Positions 22,886 through 30,172 of a stretch of 51,805 bases of DNA are shown piece after piece. The translations under genes were made by a program, and so were the position numbers. Location of the stretch: positions 1 through 51,805 of the forward strand of contig NZ_JASFDV010000047.1 of assembly GCF_030766825.1 (NCBI RefSeq), given 5' to 3'. This DNA comes from Nocardiopsis sp. CC223A (GTDB lineage: Bacteria; Actinomycetota; Actinomycetes; Streptosporangiales; Streptosporangiaceae). The number at the start of each line of letters is the position of its first letter. The first letter of the stretch is position 1. The notes under the pieces were generated by a model. The model saw only the letters and a list, made by a program, of their open reading frames with translations. It did no database searches and had not been told where the DNA came from.

Positions 22886-24028
22886 GTGGGCCTGTTCGAC
22901 GCCATCCGTGGCGAATTCATCGACATCATCGAGTGGACCGACGACAGTCGCGACACCATCGTCTGGCGCTTCCCGCGGCACGACAACGAGATCAAGATGG
23001 GCGCGCAGCTCACCGTGCGCGCGTCCCAGATCGCGGTGTTCGTCAACGAGGGCCGGGTCGCCGACGTGTTCGCGCCCGGCATGTACACGCTGGAGACCCG
23101 CAACATCCCGATCCTCAGCACCCTCAAGGGCTGGAAGCACGGGTTCGACTCGCCGTTCAAGGCCGAGGTGTACTTCGTCAACACCCGCCGGTTCAGCGAC
23201 TTCAAGTGGGGCACCCAGAACCCGGTCATGGTGCGCGACCCCGAGTTCGGCCCGGTGCGGCTGCGCGCCTTCGGCGGCTACTCGGTGCGGGTGATCGACC
23301 CGCCGCTGTTCATCGGTGAGCTGGTGGGCACCGACCCGCAGTTCCGCACCGAGGAGGTGGAGGGCTACCTGAGGCAGATGATCGTCGGCCGCCTGGGCAG
23401 TGCCCTGGCCACCGCGGCCCGCGACGTCCCGGTGCTGGACCTGGCGATCCACCAGCACGACCTGGGACAGCGCATGTCCCAGGCGCTGACCCAGGACATG
23501 GCGTCGGTGGGCCTGGAGATCCCGGACTTCAACGTCGAGAGCATCACCCTGCCGCCGGAGGTCGAGAAGGCCCTGGACAAGCGCACCCAGATGGGTGTGC
23601 TGGGCGATCTCGACCAGTACACGAAGTTCCAGACGGCGAGCGCGATCGGCGACGCCGCCGAGACCCCGGGCAGCGGTATGGGCGAGGCCATGGGCATGGG
23701 CATGGGGCTGGCCGCCGCGCAGCAGATGGCCCAGAACATGAACCCGCAGGCGCAGCCGCAGCAGGCGCCGCCCCAGCCGGCGCAGGCCCCCGCGCAGCCC
23801 GCCGCGGCCCCGCCGCCGCTGCCGCAGGCCGAGTGGTTCGTGGGCGTGAACGGACAGCAGGCCGGCCCCTTCGACGTCAACGCGCTGTCGCAGCAGGTCG
23901 GCGGCGGCAGCCTGACCCGCGACACCCTGGTCTGGAAGGCCGGCATGGCGCAGTGGACCGCGGCCGGCCAGGTCCCGGAGCTGTCGGAGCTGTTCGCGGC
24001 CACCCCGCCGCCCATGCCGCCCGCCTGA
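22886..24028 (+). CDS. SPFH-domain protein with C-terminal GYF_2 unit (YdjI-like)
   Basis: A 380-residue cytosolic protein of the family often misnamed virion core protein. The N-terminal SPFH-like domain (about 1-245) carries DTIVWRFPRHDNEIKMGAQL and YTLETRNIPILSTLKGWKHG. A Gly/Met/Gln/Pro-rich linker follows (about 265-310), then a GYF_2-type domain at about 315-372, with EWFVGVNGQQAGPFDVNALS and LVWKAGMAQWTAAGQVPEL. In B. subtilis YdjI is the homologous partner of YdjG/YdjH and PspA in a membrane stress complex. Start GTG 22886 with AGGGAGGG upstream. It precedes the zinc-ribbon gene by 48 bp. Confidence 0.85.
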   Translation: MGLFDAIRGEFIDIIEWTDDSRDTIVWRFPRHDNEIKMGAQLTVRASQIAVFVNEGRVADVFAPGMYTLETRNIPILSTLKGWKHGFDSPFKAEVYFVNTRRFSDFKWGTQNPVMVRDPEFGPVRLRAFGGYSVRVIDPPLFIGELVGTDPQFRTEEVEGYLRQMIVGRLGSALATAARDVPVLDLAIHQHDLGQRMSQALTQDMASVGLEIPDFNVESITLPPEVEKALDKRTQMGVLGDLDQYTKFQTASAIGDAAETPGSGMGEAMGMGMGLAAAQQMAQNMNPQAQPQQAPPQPAQAPAQPAAAPPPLPQAEWFVGVNGQQAGPFDVNALSQQVGGGSLTRDTLVWKAGMAQWTAAGQVPELSELFAATPPPMPPA

Positions 24029-24076
24029 CCGCGCCGCGCGCTCCCGCCCCCTGACCCCCGACCCCAGAAGGCCGAC

Positions 24077-25177
24077 ATGTCCGATACCTCCGTTCCCCCG
24101 CCGACCGCACCCCGCGAGTTCCCCTGCGGATCGTGCGGAGGCCGGTTGGAGTACTCCGCCGGTGCGCGTCAGATGCGCTGCCCGTACTGCGGTAGCGAGG
24201 AGAAGATCCCCGAGGCCACCCGCGAGGTGCGCGAGCACGCCGTGGAGACCCTCTTCGACCGCAGGCCGGCGGCGCAGGTGGCCGGGCACCGGTTCATCTG
24301 TGAGGGGTGCGGGGCCCACATCCAGGGCGATCACCTCGCCCAGACCTGCCAGTTCTGCACCGCGCCGCTGGTCACCGACGACTCGGCGGACGTCCAGGTG
24401 CCGCCGGAGGCGGTGCTGCCGTTCACCGTGGAACGGCGGGCGGCCCACGACTCGCTGGCCCGGTGGACCAACAGTCGCTGGTTCGCGCCCAACAGCCTGA
24501 AGAAGGTCAACGAGGCCGAGCGGTTCAAGAGCACCTACCTGCCGCACTGGACCTTCGACGCCGCAACGGTGTCGGACTACCAGGGCAAGCGCGGCGAGTA
24601 CTACTGGGTGACCGAGACCTACACGGCCCAGGAGAACGGCAAGTCGGTCACCAAGACCCGGCAGGTCCGCAAGACCCGCTGGTACCCGGCCCGGGGCCGG
24701 GTCTCGCGGTCCTTCGACGACGTGCTCGTCAACGCCACCACCCAGGTGGCGCCGGAGAAGGTGGACGCGCTCAAGCCGTGGCCGCTGGAGAAGGTGCAGC
24801 CCTACGCCCACGAGTACCTGGCCGGGCACGAGGCGCTGCGCTACGACGTGGAGCCCGAGCAGGGCCTGGACGAGGCCAAGAAGGTCATGGCCCGCACCAT
24901 CGAACAGGACTGCAAGCGGGACATCGGCGGCGACGAGCAGCGGGTGACGTCGGTGGACACGGCCTATTCCGAGGTCACCGGCAAGCTGCTGCTGGTGCCG
25001 GTGTGGGCGGGCGCCTACCTGCACGGCGGGAAGACCTGGCAGATCGTGATCAACGGGTGCACCGGCGAGGTGCAGGGCGAACGCCCCTACTCGGCGGCCA
25101 AGATCACGGCGGCGGTGCTGACGGCGGTGCTCCTCATCGCCCTGGCGGTGTTCCTGTACGTGCAGTACGGGGGCTGA
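24077..25177 (+). CDS. Double zinc-ribbon membrane protein (YdjG-like)
   Basis: A 366-residue protein with two CXXC...CXXC zinc ribbons at the N terminus: Cys17/Cys20 with Cys35/Cys38, and Cys75/Cys78 with Cys91/Cys94. A large soluble domain follows with KFKSTYLPHWTFDA-like (FKSTYLPHWTFDAATVSDYQ) and VPVWAGAYLHGGKTWQIVIN stretches, and the C terminus is one transmembrane helix (about 342-362). Family and order match B. subtilis YdjG, which sits with YdjI and PspA. It follows the SPFH-GYF gene with its own AGAAGG ribosome site. No PspA or TPM-domain (YdjH-like) gene is adjacent. Confidence 0.85.
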   Translation: MSDTSVPPPTAPREFPCGSCGGRLEYSAGARQMRCPYCGSEEKIPEATREVREHAVETLFDRRPAAQVAGHRFICEGCGAHIQGDHLAQTCQFCTAPLVTDDSADVQVPPEAVLPFTVERRAAHDSLARWTNSRWFAPNSLKKVNEAERFKSTYLPHWTFDAATVSDYQGKRGEYYWVTETYTAQENGKSVTKTRQVRKTRWYPARGRVSRSFDDVLVNATTQVAPEKVDALKPWPLEKVQPYAHEYLAGHEALRYDVEPEQGLDEAKKVMARTIEQDCKRDIGGDEQRVTSVDTAYSEVTGKLLLVPVWAGAYLHGGKTWQIVINGCTGEVQGERPYSAAKITAAVLTAVLLIALAVFLYVQYGG

Positions 25178-25193
25178 CGGGGTCCGTTCCCGG

Positions 25194-25808
25194 TCACGGG
25201 GTGTCGGCGCGACGGGCGTCGGCGCCCCGTTCGGTGTCCGCGGCCGTGCCGCTCGCCCCGGGGGGCCGGTGCACCAGGAAGATGCCGCTGTACCGGGGGT
25301 GTTCCCGCCGCCGGTCGTCGGTGGCGACGAACTCGTCCAGGACGGCGACGATGCGCCGGTCGAGTTCTTCGACGTCCTCGTCGGACAGGTGCAGGGTGAA
25401 CCTGGAGAAGGTGCGCACCGACTCCGGTCCGGCCTCGTCGAGTTCGCGGCGGAAGGCCTGCACGGGGGCGTGGGCGGCGGCGGGCTCGGCGTCCTGGAGC
25501 GGGCTGTCCAGCCACCAGGTCTCGCCGGTGGCCCGGTAGGGCTTCTCCAGGGCGCCGCTCGCGCCGGTGCGGGGGGTGCCGGGGACGAGGAAGCCCACGT
25601 CGACGAGGCGGCGCACGTGGTACAGGACGGTGCCGGGGGAGACGCCCAGGCGCTCGGCGAGTTCTTTGTTGGTGAGCTCGTCCAAGCACAGGCGCAGGAT
25701 GCGGACCCGCAACGGGTGCCCCAGCGCCTTGCTCTCCTCCGGGGTGGCGGGCCGCCGCTTGCGCACGGGGGTCGCGGGGTCCGGCGCGGTCTGGTCTGCG
25801 TGTGCCAT
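25194..25808 (-). CDS. ArsR-like winged-helix regulator
   Basis: A 204-residue regulator with an N-terminal winged-helix domain: ALGHPLRVRILRLCLDELTN, KELAERLGVSPGTVLYHVRR and VDVGFLVPG. This is the HTH_20/ArsR-type fold; no metal-binding Cys pair (CVCD) is present, so it probably senses something other than metals. The C-terminal half is a helical extension of unknown function. ATG at 25808. It is divergent from an MFS exporter with 73 bp between, which contains inverted repeats, so it is a likely local repressor of that exporter. Confidence 0.85.
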   Translation of the reverse strand: MAHADQTAPDPATPVRKRRPATPEESKALGHPLRVRILRLCLDELTNKELAERLGVSPGTVLYHVRRLVDVGFLVPGTPRTGASGALEKPYRATGETWWLDSPLQDAEPAAAHAPVQAFRRELDEAGPESVRTFSRFTLHLSDEDVEELDRRIVAVLDEFVATDDRRREHPRYSGIFLVHRPPGASGTAADTERGADARRADTP

Positions 25809-25827
25809 GGTCAGATGCTAACAACGG

Positions 25828-25861
25828 TCGATTTTCGTAGAATCGATTGAGTTTTATCGAT
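25828..25861. promoter_or_regulatory. AT-rich operator-like repeats between the ArsR-like and MFS genes
   Basis: TCGATT (25828-25833) and AATCGA (25841-25846) form an inverted repeat with a 7-nt spacer. ATCGAT also occurs at 25842-25847 and 25856-25861. These AT-rich sites, in a GC-rich genome, are likely operators for the ArsR-like protein. Confidence 0.6.
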
Positions 25862-25881
25862 CAGACTGCCAGGATCAGGCC

Positions 25882-27120
25882 ATGACCTCTATCACCACCC
25901 CCCGGGGCCTGGGCCGCCCCTTCTGGAGCCTGTGGACCTCGTCGTCCCTGTCCAACCTGGCCGACGGCGTGCTCAAGATCGCGCTCCCCCTGGCCGCACT
26001 GCGCTTCACCGACTCGCCCCTGCTCATCGCCGGGGTGTCCCTGGCCCTGTCCCTGCCCTGGCTGCTGTTCTCCCTGCCCGCCGGGGCCCTGGCCGACCGG
26101 CTGGACCGGCGCCGGATCATGCTGGCCGCCAACACCGGCCGCGCCCTGCTCGCCGCCCTGCTGGCGCTGTCCGTGGCCACCGGTACCGGCGGGATCTGGG
26201 TGCTGTACGCCGTCGCCCTGGGCGTGGGCGTCACCGAGACCCTCTACGACACCTCGGCCCAGTCGATCCTGCCCCAGCTGGTCCCGCGGGACCGGCTCGA
26301 CCGCGCCAACGGCCGCCTGCACGCCACCGAGATGGCCATGAACCAGTTCGTCGGCCCACCCCTGGGCGGCCTCCTGGTGGCGACCGGGCTCGCCCTGTCC
26401 CTGGCCGCCCCGGCGGCGCTGTGGCTGGTCGCCATAGGAGCGCTGCTCCTGGTCCGCGGCCGGTTCCGGGTCGAACGCGAACGGTCCACCACCATGGGCT
26501 CCGACATCGCCGAGGGGCTGCGCTACCTGTGGCGCCACCGGATGCTGCGCGCGTTCGCCGCGATGGTCGGCATCAGCAACTTCGCGAGCAACGCCGCCTT
26601 CGCCGTGTTCGTGCTCTACGCGGTCGGCCCGGACTCCCCCATGGGGCTGACCGAGCCCGCCTACGGTGTCCTGCTCACCGCCTCCGCCCTGGGCGTCATC
26701 CTGGGCTCCCTGAGCGCCTCCCGCGTCGTGGGACTGCTGGGCCGGTCCCTGTCGATGCGCGTCTGCGCGGTGACCTTCGTCGTCCTGGTCGGGGTGCCCG
26801 CCCTCACCGCGAACCCGTACCTCGTCGGCGCCGGGTTCTTCGTCGGCGGGCTCGGCATCGCCGTGTGGAACGTGACCACGGTGTCCCTGCGCCAGCGCAT
26901 CACCCCCGACCGCCTGCTCGGCCGGCTCAACAGCGGCTACCGGCTGCTGGCCTGGGGCACCATGCCCCTGGGCGCCGCCGCGGGCGGCATCATCGCCCAG
27001 TTCGCCGGGCTGACCTGGGTGTTCGCCTCCATGGGGGCGTTGAGCGCGGTGGTCCTGGTGTGGCTGCTGTTCATCAGCGACGCCGACATGGACCGGGCCG
27101 AGGCCGCGGCCGCCGGGTGA
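25882..27120 (+). CDS. MFS exporter (EntS/MFS_3-like)
   Basis: A 412-residue 12-helix exporter. The early loop is LPAGALADRLDRRRIMLAAN and a further SVLGRSLSMRV-like (GLLGRSLSMRV) turn occurs between the halves. Helix 1-2 carries LSNLADGVLKIALPLAALRF. The family exports siderophores, macrolides or other small molecules. It is divergent from the ArsR-like regulator and followed, 35 bp on, by an APH-like kinase; the pairing of exporter, regulator and APH family protein hints at a resistance role, but no substrate can be stated. Confidence 0.88.
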   Translation: MTSITTPRGLGRPFWSLWTSSSLSNLADGVLKIALPLAALRFTDSPLLIAGVSLALSLPWLLFSLPAGALADRLDRRRIMLAANTGRALLAALLALSVATGTGGIWVLYAVALGVGVTETLYDTSAQSILPQLVPRDRLDRANGRLHATEMAMNQFVGPPLGGLLVATGLALSLAAPAALWLVAIGALLLVRGRFRVERERSTTMGSDIAEGLRYLWRHRMLRAFAAMVGISNFASNAAFAVFVLYAVGPDSPMGLTEPAYGVLLTASALGVILGSLSASRVVGLLGRSLSMRVCAVTFVVLVGVPALTANPYLVGAGFFVGGLGIAVWNVTTVSLRQRITPDRLLGRLNSGYRLLAWGTMPLGAAAGGIIAQFAGLTWVFASMGALSAVVLVWLLFISDADMDRAEAAAAG

Positions 27121-27155
27121 AAAACCCTGGACACCCGCTCGCCCCGCCCCGGACG

Positions 27156-27953
27156 ATGAGCCCCATGACACCCACCACTCCCCCGCCGCACCACGGCCCC
27201 GGCACCGAGGTCCTGCACGGCGGCAACACCTCCGGCCCGGTGCTGCGGGTCGGCGGCACCGTCCGCAAGCAGTGGCACCGGGCGGCGCCCTCGGTCGTCC
27301 ACCTGCTGCGGCACCTGGAGAAGCACGGCTACGAGGCGGCGCCCCGCTCCTACGGGCGTTCCCTGACCGGGGACCAGCTGCTGGAGTACGTGCCCGGGAC
27401 CCTGGCCGACCGGGACCCGCCGCTGACCGCCGCCGAGCTGCACCGGCTGGGCGGGCTGATCCGCCGCCTGCACGACCTGACCTCGCTGTACCGCCCGCGC
27501 CACCCGCAGCAGGCGGTGTGGGAGGTGGCCGTCCCGGACGCCCGCGAGGAGATCGTCTGCCACAACGACCTGGCCCCGTGGAACCTGGTGCGCGACGGCG
27601 ACCGGTGGGTGTTCATCGACTGGGACGGGGCCGGGCCGGGCACCCGGATGGGCGACCTGGGCTACGCCGCCCACGGGTTCGTGCCCCTGCACCCGGGCGG
27701 CGACCCGCACGCCCAGGCCGCCCGGCTGCGGGCCCTGGCCGACGGCTACGGCTGCGACCGCGCCCAGCGCGAGGAGCTGCCCGACGCCGCCCACCACCGG
27801 GTGCGCGGCATGTACGACCTGCTGGTGGAGGGCGGCCGCACCGGCCGCGCCCCCTGGGCCGACCTGTACGCGCAGGGCCACGCCGACCACTGGGGCCCGG
27901 CGGCCGACCACATCGCCCGCCACCGCACCCTGTGGCTGGAGGCGCTGCTGTGA
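27156..27953 (+). CDS. Aminoglycoside phosphotransferase-like (APH) kinase
   Basis: A 265-residue member of the APH/choline kinase-like superfamily. The catalytic loop is IVCHNDLAPWNLV (His-x-Asp...Asn), and the metal-binding DFG-equivalent is VFIDWDGAGPG. The N-lobe is small (VLRVGGTVRKQW). The family phosphorylates aminoglycosides, macrolides, choline or sugars; the precise group is not resolved. Starts at ATG 27156 and 27165 are both possible, with weak ribosome sites. It follows the MFS exporter closely on the same strand and is probably co-transcribed with it. Confidence 0.82.
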   Translation: MSPMTPTTPPPHHGPGTEVLHGGNTSGPVLRVGGTVRKQWHRAAPSVVHLLRHLEKHGYEAAPRSYGRSLTGDQLLEYVPGTLADRDPPLTAAELHRLGGLIRRLHDLTSLYRPRHPQQAVWEVAVPDAREEIVCHNDLAPWNLVRDGDRWVFIDWDGAGPGTRMGDLGYAAHGFVPLHPGGDPHAQAARLRALADGYGCDRAQREELPDAAHHRVRGMYDLLVEGGRTGRAPWADLYAQGHADHWGPAADHIARHRTLWLEALL

Positions 27954-28090
27954 GAGCGCCCGGTGGGGTTCTGGAGGCTCCGTAGGAGACATCCGAGGAA
28001 CGAGGATGTCGACGCAGGAGGCGAAGGTTCCCGCCCCCCGGGGGGGCGCTCGAACCGCGGCCCGAAGCGAAGCGGAGGGCCCCAAGGGGT

Positions 28091-28792
28091 TCAGACCGCG
28101 CGCCAGGCGTAGGCGGCCGAGACCGGGTGGCCCCGGTACTTCTCCCACTTGGGCTTGGCCGCCACCCAGGTGTCGTCCACCACCCCTTCGACCATGTCCA
28201 CCGGGGTCCACCCGGCGGCCAGGGCGGCGCGCAGTTGCCCGCTGATGAGGTGGACGTGGGTGGTGATCGCCACCGACTCCCCCGTGGCGTCGGTGTAGTG
28301 GGTCGGCATCCCCGACACCATCGCGAACTGCGGGTGGTAGGACGCCAGCAGGAACAGGCCGCCGGGGCGGACCAGGCGGCGCGCCTCGGCGTAGAAGGGC
28401 GCCAGGTCGGGCAGGTGCTCGTCGATGAGCGAGGACACCACCAGGTCGTAGGCCCCGCCCGCCAGCCCGGTGTCGCGCACGTCCCCCTCGGCCAGGGTGG
28501 TGTGGGCGCCGCGCTTTCGGGCCGACTCCAGCATGCCCGGGCTCAGGTCCACCCCGTCGATGCCGCCCGCCACGCCCTTGCCGCGCAGCCAGGCGGCGGT
28601 GCGCCCGGTGCCGCAGCCCAGGTCGGCGACGCGGCCGACCTCCGGCCAGCGGGGGTGGGGCAGGCGATCCAGCAGTGCCAGGTCCATGGCGTCCAGGACC
28701 GAGTCCTCGTAGGTGGCCGACCATCCGTCGTAGCCGGTGGCGACGTCGACGGTGCGGTAGTTGCGGGTGTCGTAGGCGGAGAAGTCGAGCAT
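28091..28792 (-). CDS. SAM-dependent methyltransferase (class I)
   Basis: A 233-residue cytosolic methyltransferase. SAM-binding motif I is VADLGCGTGRTAAWLRGKGV; GVDLSPGMLESARKRGAH and the motif IV/post IV region SSLIDEHLPDLAPFYAEARR, then LVRPGGLFLL, follow. The substrate is unknown. ATG at 28792. It is transcribed away from the erm locus; both use the 90-bp region between 28793 and 28882. Confidence 0.87.
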   Translation of the reverse strand: MLDFSAYDTRNYRTVDVATGYDGWSATYEDSVLDAMDLALLDRLPHPRWPEVGRVADLGCGTGRTAAWLRGKGVAGGIDGVDLSPGMLESARKRGAHTTLAEGDVRDTGLAGGAYDLVVSSLIDEHLPDLAPFYAEARRLVRPGGLFLLASYHPQFAMVSGMPTHYTDATGESVAITTHVHLISGQLRAALAAGWTPVDMVEGVVDDTWVAAKPKWEKYRGHPVSAAYAWRAV

Positions 28793-28832
28793 GGCCCCGA
28801 GTCTGCCCGCTCCGGGACGCCGCCCGCGAACC

Positions 28833-28876
28833 AATAAAAAAATGCGTTGCCCGCTCCGCGGCCGGGCCTCTACGGT
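28833..28876 (+). promoter_or_regulatory. Candidate WhiB7-type promoter of the erm locus
   Basis: A run AATAAAAAAAT (28833-28843), striking in this genome, lies just upstream of a -35-like TTGCCC (28847-28852). After an 18-nt spacer comes a -10-like TACGGT (28871-28876). An AT-rich block next to the -35 is the known hallmark of WhiB7-dependent promoters, which drive erm and other intrinsic resistance genes in actinobacteria. The start of transcription would be at about 28882, right at the leader ATG. Confidence 0.55.
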
Positions 28877-28882
28877 GAAGCC

Positions 28883-28981
28883 ATGTCGGCCTTCTTCGGC
28901 GTGACCGACCGTGCCCCGGCCCGGTCCGCGCGCGCCCACGACCTCGACCTCCGGCCCCGCCCCTGCGGCCCGGGCCGGTGA
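28883..28981 (+). CDS. Putative Erm leader peptide (32 residues)
   Basis: A short ORF, MSAFFGVTDRAPARSARAHD..., with ATG at 28883 directly at the predicted transcription start and TGA at 28979-28981. The C-terminal part contains an Arg-Pro-Arg (24-26), an +X+ motif of the kind known to favour macrolide-dependent ribosome stalling. It precedes the attenuator hairpin and the erm gene, as in other inducible erm loci. The downstream spacer, the ribosome site and the arrangement support a real leader, but this is inference. Confidence 0.5.
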   Translation: MSAFFGVTDRAPARSARAHDLDLRPRPCGPGR

Positions 28982-28983
28982 CC

Positions 28984-29051
28984 GGACCCCTCCGAGAGCA
29001 CCGCCGTTCCCGTACCTTCCCCGGTGCGATGTCGGCGGTGCCAGGGGGTCC
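28984..29051 (+). promoter_or_regulatory. Attenuator-like hairpin in the erm leader
   Basis: GGACCCC (28984-28990) pairs with GGGGTCC (29045-29051) and, inside, GCACCGCC (28998-29005) pairs with GGCGGTGC (29034-29041). The stem begins three bases after the leader stop. A further small hairpin GCCGCCC-TCC-CGGGCGGC-like element near 29179-29196 sits just before the AAGGAC ribosome site. Ribosome stalling in the leader could change these folds. Confidence 0.55.
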
Positions 29052-29210
29052 GTCCTTCCTCTGACAGCGCCCCGGTCCGGGCCCGATCGTGTCCCTGAAT
29101 CCCTCGGGACGGGTCGGCCGACCTGCCTTTCCGCGTGCCCTCGGGCCGCTCTCCCGGCGTGCCGCCCGTCCCCCGACGCCGCCCTCCCGGGCGGCCGACA
29201 AGGACCTTTC

Positions 29211-29990
29211 GTGGTACGCACCGCACGCCCGCGCCCGGGCGACGACCGCCGACGCCTGTCCCAGAACTTCCTCACCGACCCCTCCGCCGCCCGACGCGTG
29301 GTGCGCCTGGCCGGAGTGGACCCCGACGGCCTGGTCCTGGAGGTGGGCCCCGGCGACGGGGCGCTCACCCGCTTCCTGGCCCCGGCCGCGGGGCGGCTGA
29401 CCGCCTACGAGATCGACCCCCGCCTCGCCGACCGCCTCGCCCGCCGCCACCCGGAGGTGCGGGTGGTGTGCGCCGACTTCACCCGGGTGCGGCCCCCGCG
29501 CGAACCGTTCTCCGTGGTCGGCAACATCCCCTACTCCCGCACCTCCGACATCGTGCGCTGGTGCCTGGCGGCGCCCGCCCTGACCGGCGCCACCCTCATC
29601 ACCCAGTGGGAGTACGCGGCCAAGCGCACCGGCGGCCACGGCCGCTGGAGCAGGCTCACCGTGCTGACCTGGCCGACCTGGTCGTGGGAGCGGGCGGGCC
29701 GCATCCCCCGCCACCGGTTCCACCCGGTGCCGCGGGTGGACGCCGGGGTGCTGCTGCTGCGCCGCCGCCCCGTCCCGCTGCTCGACCCGGCCGACGCCGG
29801 GGACCACCGGGCCCTGGTCGAGCTCGGGTTCTCCGGCCTGGGCGGATCGCTGCGGGCGTCGCTGCGCCGCGCCCACCCGGCCCGCCGGGTGGACCGGGCA
29901 CTGGCGGCCGCGCGGGTGCCCGGCGACACCGCCGTGGGATTCGTGTCCCCCGACCAGTGGATGACGGTGTTCCACCACCTGCACCGATGA
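29211..29990 (+). CDS. erm: 23S rRNA adenine-N6 methyltransferase (Erm)
   Basis: A 259-residue Erm-family enzyme that dimethylates A2058 of 23S rRNA and gives macrolide-lincosamide-streptogramin B resistance. The signature RRLSQNFLTDPSAARRVVR opens the SAM-binding domain; motif I is LVLEVGPGDGALTRFLAPAA, the acidic loop is YEIDPRLADRLA, and the catalytic motif IV is NIPYSRTSDIVRW. The Cys/His-free C-terminal helical domain is present. The start is GTG 29211, with AAGGAC five bases upstream. The upstream leader region (28833-29210) looks like a classical inducible erm control region. No mobile element is near, so it is likely intrinsic rather than recently acquired. Confidence 0.9.
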   Translation: MVRTARPRPGDDRRRLSQNFLTDPSAARRVVRLAGVDPDGLVLEVGPGDGALTRFLAPAAGRLTAYEIDPRLADRLARRHPEVRVVCADFTRVRPPREPFSVVGNIPYSRTSDIVRWCLAAPALTGATLITQWEYAAKRTGGHGRWSRLTVLTWPTWSWERAGRIPRHRFHPVPRVDAGVLLLRRRPVPLLDPADAGDHRALVELGFSGLGGSLRASLRRAHPARRVDRALAAARVPGDTAVGFVSPDQWMTVFHHLHR

Positions 29991-30137
29991 ACGCCGCGGC
30001 CCGGCCCGCGTCCACTCTGTGGCGGAGTGCGGGGCGGTCCCGATGGGCGGCCGCGGCGCGGCCTGCGAGGTGGGCGACGGCGGATGGGATCTCGACGTGC
30101 ACGGCGGGCCTTCTGCTCCCCTGGGCCGGGGGGTGAC

Positions 30138-30164
30138 GCCGCCGCCCGCCCTGCGGGCGGCGGC
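30138..30164. terminator. Terminator hairpin between erm and the redox operon
   Basis: GCCGCCGCCCGC (30138-30149) pairs with GCGGGCGGCGGC (30153-30164), a perfect 12-bp stem with a 3-nt loop, nine bases before the end of the converging reductase gene. Confidence 0.75.
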
Positions 30165-30172
30165 ACGGGGGC

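Noticed and set aside
28006..28245. A small ORF beginning ATGTCGACGCAGGAGGCG at 28006
   Set aside because: It has no family resemblance, runs into the 3' end of the methyltransferase on the other strand and is Arg/Pro-rich; the inverted repeat ACATCC...GGATGT before it could simply be chance.
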